Source of the DNA: JBGOUJ01 sp041477005
GTDB taxonomy: Bacteria; Acidobacteriota; Terriglobia; Bryobacterales; JACQDG01
Assembly (NCBI GenBank): GCA_041477005.1
Contig: JBGOUJ010000212.1
Span: forward strand, 1 to 10,977
Direction: 5' to 3'
Length of the DNA: 10,977 nt
The translations under genes and the position numbers were made by a program. Below are positions 1 to 6,822 of this stretch, in pieces; the stretch's first letter is position 1; each line of letters starts with the position of its first letter. Under the pieces are notes generated by a model. The model was not told the origin of the DNA and made no database searches. It saw only the letters and a list, made by a program, of their open reading frames with translations.

Positions 1-618
1 CGCCAAGACCCACGCCGGCAGACCCTCGGTGTAGTAGGTGCTGGTCACAAACCGGCCCGCGTCATCCAGCCAGTAACAGCCCGCCGGCTTGCGGCCGCCG
101 AGCAGCACGGCGGTCTGATCGCGAAGCGATATCGAGACCGCCCGGGAGCGCCCACCGGTCGCCAACCGCAGCTCGTCGGCGAGGGTGGTTCCGATCAGCT
201 TCCGGGGCGAGGCGCCCGGACGCTTGGTCCGGTCGTAGCCCACCTGGGCGTAGACGGAATCCTCGACGGCGCTCACCACCCGGCGGTCGCGGCGATCGTA
301 CCAGCGGTCCGCCACGATCCCGGTTCGATCCGGGTAGGCGCCGGTGACCAGCAGGGCCGCGCCCGAAGCGGGAAAGGTGGCCATGTAGTCGTAACGGCAC
401 TCGCGAAAAACGGCGCCACCCTTGAGAAGCCGGTTGAACCCGCCGGCGGAGAAGGACGCCCGGTAGCGGTCCAGGTATTCGGGACGGAACTGCTCGGCGA
501 CGATGAGAACGGTGAGTTTGGGCCGCGGCGCAGCACTGGCGGCCAGGGCCCATACCAGGAACCCCGCCCACAGGAGGCTGCCCGCTCGGCGGTGCGGAGT
601 CGAGGCTCGGGCCGGCAT
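1..618 (-). CDS. PafA-like alkaline phosphatase family protein, partial, active site degenerate
   Basis: This open frame runs off the left edge of the window without a stop, so only the first 206 residues are visible. The ATG at 618 is followed by a short Arg/His-rich segment and a hydrophobic signal peptide or anchor (about residues 14-30). The rest follows the start of PafA-type phosphatases (alkaline phosphatase superfamily): GGFNRLL (59-65), DYMATFPASG (77-86), TGAYP (92-96), GIVADRWYD (100-108), SISLRDQ (162-168) and STYYTEGLPAWV (193-204). Against the Chryseobacterium PafA sequence as I remember it, the nucleophile Thr79 is Pro83, Asp38 is Glu42, Asn100 is Asp104, Lys162 is Arg166 and Arg164 is Gln168. 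The fold is probably kept, but ordinary phosphomonoesterase activity looks unlikely. No clear Shine-Dalgarno precedes the ATG. The gene is divergent from glpD. Family assignment is strong; function is unknown. Confidence 0.8.
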   Translation of the reverse strand, partial: MPARASTPHRRAGSLLWAGFLVWALAASAAPRPKLTVLIVAEQFRPEYLDRYRASFSAGGFNRLLKGGAVFRECRYDYMATFPASGAALLVTGAYPDRTGIVADRWYDRRDRRVVSAVEDSVYAQVGYDRTKRPGASPRKLIGTTLADELRLATGGRSRAVSISLRDQTAVLLGGRKPAGCYWLDDAGRFVTSTYYTEGLPAWVLA

Positions 619-650
619 CACAATGTTAAAGTGTAGTGTAACAGATGTGG
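616..650. promoter_or_regulatory. AT-rich divergent start region between phosphatase homologue and glpD
   Basis: The two start codons (618 on minus, 623 on plus) are only 4 bp apart, and the DNA at about 617-645 is clearly more AT-rich than its surroundings. It contains a tandem pentamer, AGTGT-AGTGT, at 630-639. No Shine-Dalgarno is visible for either gene. Short or absent leaders, with promoter elements lying inside the opposing reading frame, are likely. A GTG at 647 is an alternative glpD start that would widen the gap to 28 bp. No convincing -35/-10 pair was identified. Confidence 0.3.
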
Positions 651-2215
651 GTGAACTCTACGATTTAGTCATCATCGGCGGCGGCATCAACGGCGCGGCG
701 TTGGCGGCGCTGGCCGCCGAGAACGGCTATCGCACCGCCCTGCTCGAAAAAACGGACTTCGGCGCCGGGGTCACCAGCCGCTCCACGCGCCTGATCCACG
801 GCGGCCTCCGCTATCTCGAGCACGGCGAGGTCCGCGTGGTGCGGGAGTCGCTGCGCGAGCGGGAAGCGCTGCTCCAGGATTTTCCCGGCCAGGTCAAGCC
901 GCTGCCGTTTTTGGTTCCGGTCTATCGCCGCGATTCCCGCCGGGCCTGGTGGATCGGGCTGGGGCTGGAGGCCTACTACTGGATCGGCCACAGCCGGCTG
1001 CTCGAGAAGCATCGGCGCCTTTCGCCTGACGAGGTCGCCTCGATCGAGCCCGGCCTGCAGCGGGACGGACTGCTCGCGGGCTTCCTCTACTTCGACTGCC
1101 AGGCCGTCTACCCGGAGCGGATCGCTCTGGAGCTGGCGCTGCTGGCGGAAGCCGCGGGCGCCGAGGTTCACAACCACACGCCCGTCGTGGCCCTTCTCGC
1201 AGACTCGGGTCGCGCCGCTCGGATCGATGGCGTCCGCGTGGAAAGCGGCCAGGAATACCGCGCTCACCTGGTGATTAATGCGGCCGGCCCCTGGGCGGAC
1301 CGGGTTCGCCGGATGCTGCCGGACCGGGCGGGACAGGCGCGCGCGGCGCGTCCGCTGCTGACCCTGGTCAGCGGCGCCCACATCGTTACCGCGGCGTTCC
1401 CGGGCGCTCCGTCGCACGCGGTCTATCACGAGGCCAGCGCCGATCGCCGGCCCTTCTTCGTGATCCCGTGGCGCGGGCTGTGGCTGATCGGGACCACCGA
1501 AACGCCCTATGACGGCGAGCCCGGCAGCCCGGCGCCGACCGAGGCCGAGTTGGACTATCTGCTCCGCGAAGCCAACCGGCTGTTTCCGGACGCGCATCTC
1601 GACCGCTCCTCGATCCTCTACTCCTACGCCGGCGCCCGGCCGCTGCTTTATGACGCTTCGAGTGAGGCGCAGTCGATCTCGCGCGACCACGCCATCTACG
1701 ATCACGAAAAGGAAGAAGGACTGGCCGGCATGGTCACGCTGGCGGGTGGCAAGCTGACCACGGCGCGCGCTTTCGCCGCCCAGGTGATGGATCACGTGGC
1801 CGGCAAGCTGGGCCGCCCGCGCCCGGCGCCGCGATCGGCGCGGCGCCCGCCGCCGCGATGGGACGCCGACGGCGTTCCCACCCGGCTCGCTGAAATTTAC
1901 GGCCGGCGCGCCGCCGAGATCGTGGCCCTCGCGCGCCAGTGGCCGGAGCTCGACCGGCCGATTTGCACGTCGGGGCCGACGACCGCGGCCGAGATCGTCC
2001 ATGCCGTCGAGCGGGAAAAAGCCCGGACCCTTGGCGACATTCTGCTGCGCCGCACCGGCCTCGCCTTTGATCCCTGCCGCGGCCTGGACTGCGCGGCCGA
2101 GGCGGCGCGCCTGGTGGCGCCGCTGCTCGGCTGGGACGAAGCCGGCGTCGCGAGGGCGGTCGCGGAGTATCAAGCGGAAATCGGCCGGACGCTCTATCGG
2201 GGGCCGGCCTTATGA
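623..2215 (+). CDS. glpD: FAD-dependent glycerol-3-phosphate dehydrogenase
   Basis: The product is 530 residues from the ATG at 623, close to the usual 500-560 for GlpD. It oxidises sn-glycerol-3-phosphate to dihydroxyacetone phosphate and passes electrons to membrane quinone. The FAD dinucleotide-binding loop is IIGGGINGAALA (17-28). It is followed by the family signatures TSRSTRLIHGGLRYLEHGEV, VSGAHIV, the IGTTETPYDG segment and AGGKLTTAR near the end of the FAD/substrate domain. A GlpD C-terminal helical domain follows, about residue 415 to the end. The open frame extends upstream to 503, but the region before 623 is the coding strand of the divergent gene's signal peptide, so 623 was chosen; GTG 647 is possible. 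The stop overlaps the next start (ATGA, 2212-2215), which implies translational coupling with the glycosyltransferase. No glpF or glpK is visible nearby. Confidence 0.93.
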   Translation: MLKCSVTDVGELYDLVIIGGGINGAALAALAAENGYRTALLEKTDFGAGVTSRSTRLIHGGLRYLEHGEVRVVRESLREREALLQDFPGQVKPLPFLVPVYRRDSRRAWWIGLGLEAYYWIGHSRLLEKHRRLSPDEVASIEPGLQRDGLLAGFLYFDCQAVYPERIALELALLAEAAGAEVHNHTPVVALLADSGRAARIDGVRVESGQEYRAHLVINAAGPWADRVRRMLPDRAGQARAARPLLTLVSGAHIVTAAFPGAPSHAVYHEASADRRPFFVIPWRGLWLIGTTETPYDGEPGSPAPTEAELDYLLREANRLFPDAHLDRSSILYSYAGARPLLYDASSEAQSISRDHAIYDHEKEEGLAGMVTLAGGKLTTARAFAAQVMDHVAGKLGRPRPAPRSARRPPPRWDADGVPTRLAEIYGRRAAEIVALARQWPELDRPICTSGPTTAAEIVHAVEREKARTLGDILLRRTGLAFDPCRGLDCAAEAARLVAPLLGWDEAGVARAVAEYQAEIGRTLYRGPAL

Positions 2216-3381
2216 CCGCGGTTGTGGCCATCGCCGTGACCGTCATGGCCGTATGGATCTATCTGCTGTCGAGCCGGGCCCGGCTGCCTGACGCGAGCCT
2301 GTTTGACCTCATCGACACCGCGGAAGCACCCGAGCGGTGGCCGCCGGTGAGCGTTATCATTCCGGCGCGCAACGAGGCCGCGACCCTCCGGTTCACCCTG
2401 CCCTCGGTGCTGTCGTTCTACTACCCACAGCTCGAAGTGGTCCTGGTCGACGACTGCTCGGAAGACGCCACGGCGGAAACGGCCGTGCAGATCGCGCAGG
2501 GGCAGGATCGGGAAAACCTCCGCGTCATTCCGGGCAGCGCCCCGCCGCCGGGCTGGAGCGGGAAACTGTGGGCGCTCGAGCAGGGCGCCCGCGCCAGCAG
2601 GGGCGAGTGGCTGCTGTTCAGCGACGCCGACATTTTCTACAACCCGACCCTGCTGCGCGACCTGGTGCGGCTGGCGCTGAACGGCAGCTATCAGATGGCG
2701 TCGTTAATGGTCCTTCTGCGCGCCGACGGCTTTTGGGACCGGCTGCTGATTCCCGCCTTCTTCTTTTTCTTCCACCTGCTCTACCCGTTCCACATTGTGC
2801 GGAAGCCGCGTTCGGCCACGGCGGCGGCCGCCGGCGGCTGCCTGTTGATCGAGCGGGAGGCCTTGCTGGCGGCTGGGGGTCTGGAGGCGGTGCACGGCGC
2901 CTGGATCGACGATCTGGCTCTGGCCAGGCTGGTCAAGCGCAGCGGCGCCCGGATCTATCTGGGCGCGACGGTCCAGGCGGCGAGTTTCCGCCGCTATGGG
3001 ACCTTGCGATCCATTCGCGAGATGGTGACCCGATCGGCGTTCACCCAATTGCGCTACTCGTGGGGCCTCCTGGCGGCGACCGTGTTCTCGATGGGCGTCC
3101 TGTTCGGCGTTCCTTTTGCCGGAGTGCTGCTGGTCTCCATGCAATGGGTGCCGATGGACCCGCCGGGCATGGCTGTCTTGCTTGGAGCGGTCTCTGGCTT
3201 CTCGATCGGCTTCATGGTGGTTGCCTATATGCCGGCGCTGCGGCTTTATCAGTTGCCGGTGCTTTGGGGGTTTACGCTGCCGGCGGCGGCTCTGCTTTAC
3301 GCCGCGATGACCGTGGAATCGGCGCTGCTGCACACGTTCGGAAAGGGGCCGCGATGGAAAGGGCGGCCGAGCGAATCGTAG
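2212..3381 (+). CDS. hpnB: HpnB-type hopanoid-associated family 2 glycosyltransferase
   Basis: A 389-residue membrane-anchored GT2 enzyme. An N-terminal membrane helix (2-20) precedes a GT-A domain with VSVIIPARNEA (46-56), VDD (79-81), GWSGKLWALEQG (114-125), the metal-binding SDAD (137-140) and WIDD (231-234) as the probable catalytic acid region. Features typical of HpnB are present: LIPAFFFFFHLLYPF (179-193), AAAAGGCLL (204-212), MVTRSAFTQLRYS (271-283) and PRWKGR (380-385). Three C-terminal membrane helices lie at about 285-310, 320-342 and 349-373. HpnB proteins are encoded near hopanoid genes in many bacteria. Their acceptor is not firmly established, and no squalene-hopene cyclase or other hpn gene is visible here. 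The start overlaps the glpD stop by 4 bp, so the two are probably one transcript. The family call is strong; the exact substrate is unknown. Confidence 0.85.
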   Translation: MTAVVAIAVTVMAVWIYLLSSRARLPDASLFDLIDTAEAPERWPPVSVIIPARNEAATLRFTLPSVLSFYYPQLEVVLVDDCSEDATAETAVQIAQGQDRENLRVIPGSAPPPGWSGKLWALEQGARASRGEWLLFSDADIFYNPTLLRDLVRLALNGSYQMASLMVLLRADGFWDRLLIPAFFFFFHLLYPFHIVRKPRSATAAAAGGCLLIEREALLAAGGLEAVHGAWIDDLALARLVKRSGARIYLGATVQAASFRRYGTLRSIREMVTRSAFTQLRYSWGLLAATVFSMGVLFGVPFAGVLLVSMQWVPMDPPGMAVLLGAVSGFSIGFMVVAYMPALRLYQLPVLWGFTLPAAALLYAAMTVESALLHTFGKGPRWKGRPSES

Positions 3382-4302
3382 TTACTCCAGGATCTCCCTC
3401 CACCGCTGGAGTTCGCCCGGGAGGCGCAGGTAGAGATCGGCCAGAAACGGGCGGTCGACTTCGAGCGCGCCGAGCACGCGCGGGGAGAAAGACTGGGCCA
3501 CCGCCTCGGCTCGCTCGGCGTTGATGTCTTCGCTTTCTCGGCCCGATCGAGCGTCCTCCATCCACGCCTCCGCCATTCGTCGGGCTGTGTGAACCAGCAC
3601 GATGGCCGCCATCGGGGCCTCGGAGAAGTGGCTCGACCAGGGATCCACACATCGTTCGACCACGGTTGGAAAGAAGGGCGGAAAGTGCCAGGCTTCGAGG
3701 AGCCATTTCCCGGCCAGCCGGGATTCGACGCCGAAGATCGCTTGCTCGGCCTCTTCGCGAGAGAGGTGATCGGTCAGCCGGAGCATCTCTTCATAGCTGT
3801 CGCGGAACTGTGAGAGCAGCAGTAGCTCGCCGATATTGTGAAGCAGGCCGGCCAGCAGAATCTCCTCCTTGTCGCTGCGCAACAACCGCTCGGCCATGGC
3901 GTGGGCGGCGGTGGCGGTAGCGAGGGAGATTTCCCGGATTTGGCGGGCTGCGGGCTTGCGGCCGGAGAGCATGCTGATCAGCTCCTCGGCCAGGTAGCGG
4001 CGCAACAAGGCGGAGACCTTTTCGCGGCCGATCAAAGACACGGCCAGAGAGATCGTGCGAACCTGCTCGTAAAAGCCGAAATAGGCGGAGTTGGCCCATC
4101 GCAGGATCCGGGCGGCGAGTGCAGCATCGGAAGAGAGCACCTGCTGGATGTGGCCGTTGGTAGAGAGGGGATCTTCGAGGAGCTGCAGCGCTTTCTGCAC
4201 GGTGGGATAGAAGGCCGGCAGAGCCTGGAGCCGGGAAATCGCCTGTTCGATCCGCCGTGCGCCGAGCGGCGTGACCTGCGGCGCGATGGCTTCCGGTGCC
4301 AC
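3382..4302 (-). CDS. HDOD-domain signalling/regulatory protein
   Basis: The HDOD domain is a degenerate HD-hydrolase fold found in bacterial signalling proteins, usually without hydrolase activity. Using numbering from the upstream GTG at 4323, it begins with LPAFYPTVQKALQLLEDP (35-52), followed by the helical core SSDAALAARILRWANSAYFG (64-83) and ISLAVSLIGREKV (91-103). It ends with LLAGLLHNIGELLLLS (156-171) and FGVESRLAGKWLLEAWHFP (197-215). In the HD position the sequence is His-Asn, and the later family His is Ser201, so metal catalysis is unlikely. GTG 4302 was chosen because AAGGAG sits 6 nt before it. GTG 4323 lies two codons after an in-frame stop and has no good ribosome site. The protein is 306 residues from 4302. 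The gene follows the oxidoreductase on the same strand after about 280 bp and ends directly against the hpnB stop. Confidence 0.85.
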   Translation of the reverse strand: MAPEAIAPQVTPLGARRIEQAISRLQALPAFYPTVQKALQLLEDPLSTNGHIQQVLSSDAALAARILRWANSAYFGFYEQVRTISLAVSLIGREKVSALLRRYLAEELISMLSGRKPAARQIREISLATATAAHAMAERLLRSDKEEILLAGLLHNIGELLLLSQFRDSYEEMLRLTDHLSREEAEQAIFGVESRLAGKWLLEAWHFPPFFPTVVERCVDPWSSHFSEAPMAAIVLVHTARRMAEAWMEDARSGRESEDINAERAEAVAQSFSPRVLGALEVDRPFLADLYLRLPGELQRWREILE

Positions 4303-4314
4303 GCGGAGCTCCTT
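4297..4314 (-). promoter_or_regulatory. Ribosome binding site deciding the HDOD gene start
   Basis: On the minus strand AAGGAG (4309-4314) is followed by CTCCGC and then GTG at 4302. This is near-optimal Shine-Dalgarno spacing and supports the internal GTG over the upstream GTG at 4323, which has only a weak purine stretch before it. Confidence 0.55.
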
Positions 4315-4366
4315 GACGTGCACTTCTTAGATCGGCGGGATCGGTGAGGAAAGTTAGGGAGCCGGA

Positions 4367-4387
4367 CGAGCCTGGGCGGCCCGCTCG
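4367..4387. terminator. Possible hairpin behind the oxidoreductase operon
   Basis: CGAGC (4367-4371) pairs with GCTCG (4383-4387), with an inner GGG/CCC and a 3-nt loop; a CT bulge interrupts the stem. It lies after the oxidoreductase stop and the duplicated C-terminal segment and before the HDOD start. No U-rich tract follows on either strand, so intrinsic termination is uncertain. Confidence 0.25.
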
Positions 4388-4428
4388 GAAGCTCGGCGTA
4401 CGAGTGCGACCGCGAAGGGGGTGTGCAG

Positions 4429-4557
4429 CTACACCACTTTCGTCGCTTCCGGGTTGAGTCGCACTTCGCGCTTCTGGTGATAGGCCGCATTGGCCAGATG
4501 CGGCCCGCAGACCGCCGTGTGGCCGACCTCAACCGGGGCGTTGGGTTGCCGGCGCGA
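4429..4557 (-). repeat. Outer copy of duplicated oxidoreductase 3' end (pseudo C-terminus)
   Basis: This segment repeats 4585-4713 with three visible mismatches in 129 bp (two synonymous, one Arg-to-His). On the minus strand it encodes the last 42 residues of the upstream oxidoreductase plus a TAG stop. The two copies start 156 bp apart, an exact multiple of three, so this copy sits in the same frame as the gene, 27 bp beyond its stop. It has no start codon or ribosome site of its own and is a gene fragment from a local tandem duplication. A shared CGCGGTCGCA sequence at the edge of each unit suggests the duplicated unit was about 156 bp. Confidence 0.9.
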
Positions 4558-4584
4558 TGCGACCGCGAGAGAGCGCTGGCGGCG

Positions 4585-4713
4585 CTACACCACTTTCGTC
4601 GCTTCCGGGTTGAGCCGCACTTCGCGCTTCTGGCGATAGGCCGCATTGGCCAGATGCGGCCCGCAGACCGCTGTGTGGCCGACCTCAACCGGGGCGTTGG
4701 GTTGCCGGCGCGA
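4585..4713 (-). repeat. Inner copy of the 129-bp direct repeat, within the oxidoreductase gene
   Basis: This is the functional 3' end of the Gfo/Idh/MocA gene (residues 351-392 and stop) and the source or twin of the copy at 4429-4557. The two are direct repeats separated by 27 bp. Confidence 0.9.
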
Positions 4714-5763
4714 GCGGATGCAGTCGAGGAAATTGTTCACGTGCGCTTGGGTGGAAATGGCGCCCTTGAGCTCATAGAGGGGCGTGCGGTGCTTGGGCCA
4801 CGGCTCTTCGTAGATCTGGAAGCCGTCGTTGTCGAGCATCATGGTTGCCTTGTTGCCGTGCAGGTAGATGGTCCAGCCGTTCTGGTAGGCGTTGTTGTAA
4901 TTCAGCGTCCAGGTGGCCATTAGCTTGTCGTACTCGAAGGTAGCGTTGAAGCAGTCGGGCGTCTCGGCGCCGGTCATGCCGTAGACGAAGCCCTGGCAGA
5001 CGGCCGATTTGGGCGTGCCGGCGCCGGTGAACCACTGCACCACGTCCATCAGGTGGGTGCCCTGGTCGGTCATGTTGCCGCCGGAGTAATCCCAGAAGTA
5101 GCGCCAGTTTCGGAAGCGCATCGGCTCGAGCGGCCGCTTCGGCGCCGTCCCCAGGAACTTCTCCCAGTCGAGCTTTCCCGGCAGCGGGCTGTTGTCGAGG
5201 GGCCGGGAGATGTTCCAGAACCACTGCACCCGGGCCAGGTAGATATTGCCAAGTAATCCCTGATCCACGATGCTCTTGGCCGCCAGCACCGACGGCGAGC
5301 TCCGCCGCTGCATCCCGATCTGGACCACCTGCTTGGCGGCGCGCACGGTCCGGATCATCTCGGCGCCCTGCTCGATCGAGCGGGACATGGGCTTTTCGAG
5401 ATAGACGTCCTTACCGGCCTGAAGCGCCGCGTAGAGCATCGGCGCGTGCCAGTGGTCGGGCGTGGCGATCAGGACGGCGTCGAGGTCCTTGCGGTCGAGG
5501 AGCTTTCGGTAATCGTCGTACACCGAGGCCCCCTCGCCCGCCGCCTTCAAACCGTTCTCGATGTTCGGCTCGTAGATCTCGGCGATGGCCGCGCACTGCG
5601 CTCCCGCTTCCCGAAAGCTGCCGGTGACGGAGCGGCCGCGGCCGCCGGCGCCGATCAATCCGAAGACGACGCGGTCATTGGCCCCCCTGACGGCCGGCGG
5701 CAACAGCGCCGGGGCCAGCACCAATCCGGCTGCTGTGACGAAATCTCTGCGGTTTGGTTTCAT
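4585..5763 (-). CDS. Tat-exported Gfo/Idh/MocA family oxidoreductase
   Basis: A 392-residue NAD(P)-dependent oxidoreductase acting on a sugar, glycoside or cyclitol. NRRDFVTAAG (4-13) followed by a hydrophobic stretch to about residue 27 is a twin-arginine signal. The Rossmann domain has GLIGAGGRG (35-43), ATPDHWH (100-106) and the family signature YLEKPMS (121-127). The C-terminal alpha/beta domain carries GGNMTDQGTHLMDVVQWF (228-245), with Asp/His in the usual substrate and catalytic area. Length fits the exported subgroup common in Acidobacteriota, Planctomycetes and Bacteroidota. AGGAG lies just upstream of the ATG. The gene is 42 bp behind the RraA-like gene on the same strand and probably co-transcribed. 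Tat export fits folding with the cofactor before transport. The substrate cannot be told from sequence. Its last 42 codons are duplicated downstream. Confidence 0.9.
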   Translation of the reverse strand: MKPNRRDFVTAAGLVLAPALLPPAVRGANDRVVFGLIGAGGRGRSVTGSFREAGAQCAAIAEIYEPNIENGLKAAGEGASVYDDYRKLLDRKDLDAVLIATPDHWHAPMLYAALQAGKDVYLEKPMSRSIEQGAEMIRTVRAAKQVVQIGMQRRSSPSVLAAKSIVDQGLLGNIYLARVQWFWNISRPLDNSPLPGKLDWEKFLGTAPKRPLEPMRFRNWRYFWDYSGGNMTDQGTHLMDVVQWFTGAGTPKSAVCQGFVYGMTGAETPDCFNATFEYDKLMATWTLNYNNAYQNGWTIYLHGNKATMMLDNDGFQIYEEPWPKHRTPLYELKGAISTQAHVNNFLDCIRSRRQPNAPVEVGHTAVCGPHLANAAYRQKREVRLNPEATKVV

Positions 5764-5805
5764 GGCGTCTCCTACGGCCGGTTCCTGCTGGCGGTGAGCC
5801 GTGGG

Positions 5806-6798
5806 CTATTTCGGGTTGCTCTTGCGGACTTCTTCCAGGCGCTTCGCTAGATACTCCTGGTATTCCTTCAGCAATGCCGGGTCGCGTGGACTGCCGTAGA
5901 TTTCGGAGGATTTGTACTTGCCTTCGTCGAACTTCTTCTTGGTCCACTCATCGTGAATGTGGGTGGTGTCGGCCCGGTCCACGATCCCCTCGATCAACTG
6001 CGGCGGAACGAAGGAGACGCCCTCGGGATCGCCGATCACCACATCACCGGGCATGACGGTGACGTTGCCGATGCGAATCGGAACGTTCACCGCGGCCACC
6101 GTGGCGCCACTGATGGCGCTCGGATGGAAGCTGCGGTAGTAAGCAGGCATCTCCATCTCCATGATGCCTTCCAGGTCGCGCATGCCGCCATTCACCACCA
6201 GGCCGGCGCTCTTGGTGGCCCGCATGATGTAGTGGAAGAGATTGTCGCCGACGATCGTGCCGCCTTCTTTCTTTCCGTAGAGGTCCACTACCAGGACGTC
6301 GCCGGGCTGCAACATGTCGATGACGGTCTGGTTTGCCAGCCGGTCGATGCCTTTGGCGCGAGCCTTGGCGATCACCACTGCGTCCAGGTCGGGGCGCGCC
6401 GGCATGAAAGCCACGGTGAGAGCGCGGCCCACCATTTTCTTGGTGGGATGGAGAACCTGCCAGCCGTCGGTGTACTGGCTGTAGGGGCTGCCGCCGCGGC
6501 CGGCACCCGCGCCCCCGGCGCCGCCGGCGGCGCCGCCGCCTCTTCCTGCCGGCGCCGCGCCGGCCCAGTTGATGATGATCTCTTCATTGGAAAGGCCGCG
6601 CGCCCGTTGCAGCAGGCCGTCGGAAGCCTTGGGCCGCCCGTCGGGGAAGCGTTCCCCGGTCCAGGTCGGGGTGTATTCGATCATCTGCTCGCGGGTCCAG
6701 GTCCACAACTGCGCGCGGGCGGGCGCAGGCGCCAGGATGGGCAGAGCCCAGGCGCCCAGCGCGAGCGCGAGGTAGCCGTAATCTCGGGTGCGAATCAT
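5806..6798 (-). CDS. Exported RraA-like (HMG/CHA aldolase-fold) protein
   Basis: A 330-residue protein with a Sec-type signal peptide (about 1-29, ending ARA before QL), then the RraA/MenG-like fold from about residue 115. Family landmarks are LQPGDVLVVD (163-172), GDNLFHYIMRATKSAGLVVNGGMRD (184-208) with the conserved Gly-Gly-x-Arg-Asp, and MPGDVVIGDPEGVSFVP (249-265). In this family that Arg-Asp pair serves class II pyruvate aldolases (4-hydroxy-4-methyl-2-oxoglutarate aldolase) and oxaloacetate decarboxylases, so a retro-aldol or decarboxylase role on a sugar-derived keto acid is plausible. A Gly/Ala/Arg-rich stretch (80-103) separates a roughly 50-residue N-terminal part from the domain, and a charged helical tail follows (about 305-330). 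Most RraA proteins are shorter (about 160-230 residues) and cytoplasmic. AAGGAGG lies upstream of the ATG with a slightly long spacer. It sits between the deleted enolase-family gene and the oxidoreductase. Confidence 0.85.
   Translation of the reverse strand: MIRTRDYGYLALALGAWALPILAPAPARAQLWTWTREQMIEYTPTWTGERFPDGRPKASDGLLQRARGLSNEEIIINWAGAAPAGRGGGAAGGAGGAGAGRGGSPYSQYTDGWQVLHPTKKMVGRALTVAFMPARPDLDAVVIAKARAKGIDRLANQTVIDMLQPGDVLVVDLYGKKEGGTIVGDNLFHYIMRATKSAGLVVNGGMRDLEGIMEMEMPAYYRSFHPSAISGATVAAVNVPIRIGNVTVMPGDVVIGDPEGVSFVPPQLIEGIVDRADTTHIHDEWTKKKFDEGKYKSSEIYGSPRDPALLKEYQEYLAKRLEEVRKSNPK
6486..6560. repeat. Low-complexity GC-rich tract encoding a Gly/Ala-rich linker
   Basis: An imperfect GCC/GGC-rich simple repeat within the RraA-like gene encodes the Gly/Ala/Arg-rich linker at about residues 80-104. 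Such tracts expand and contract by slippage. Confidence 0.6.
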
Positions 6799-6822
6799 GG
6801 TGAGTATTATCCTCCTTTTGGG

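Noticed and set aside
62..571. 169-residue minus-strand frame in the left end
   Set aside because: A different minus-strand frame reads a clear PafA-like protein from 618 to the edge; this one is its shadow.
665..2173. 502-residue open frame antisense to glpD
   Set aside because: Low-complexity Arg/Gly/Ala-rich translation with no family motif; a shadow of GC-rich codon use in glpD.
3382..4302. Loss of the HD metal motif in the HDOD protein as a novelty
   Set aside because: Degenerate HD residues are a normal property of the HDOD family.
4032..4688. 218-residue minus-strand frame spanning the repeats and the HDOD gene
   Set aside because: Arg/Ser-rich, repeats itself only because of the DNA duplication, and overlaps two well-supported genes in other frames.
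4429..4713. Possible CRISPR or short-repeat array
   Set aside because: Only two long (129 bp) coding-derived copies with a 27-bp gap; this is a tandem gene-end duplication.
4423..4923. 166-residue plus-strand frame with internal protein repeat
   Set aside because: The repeat is the antisense of the duplicated oxidoreductase 3' end; no independent support.
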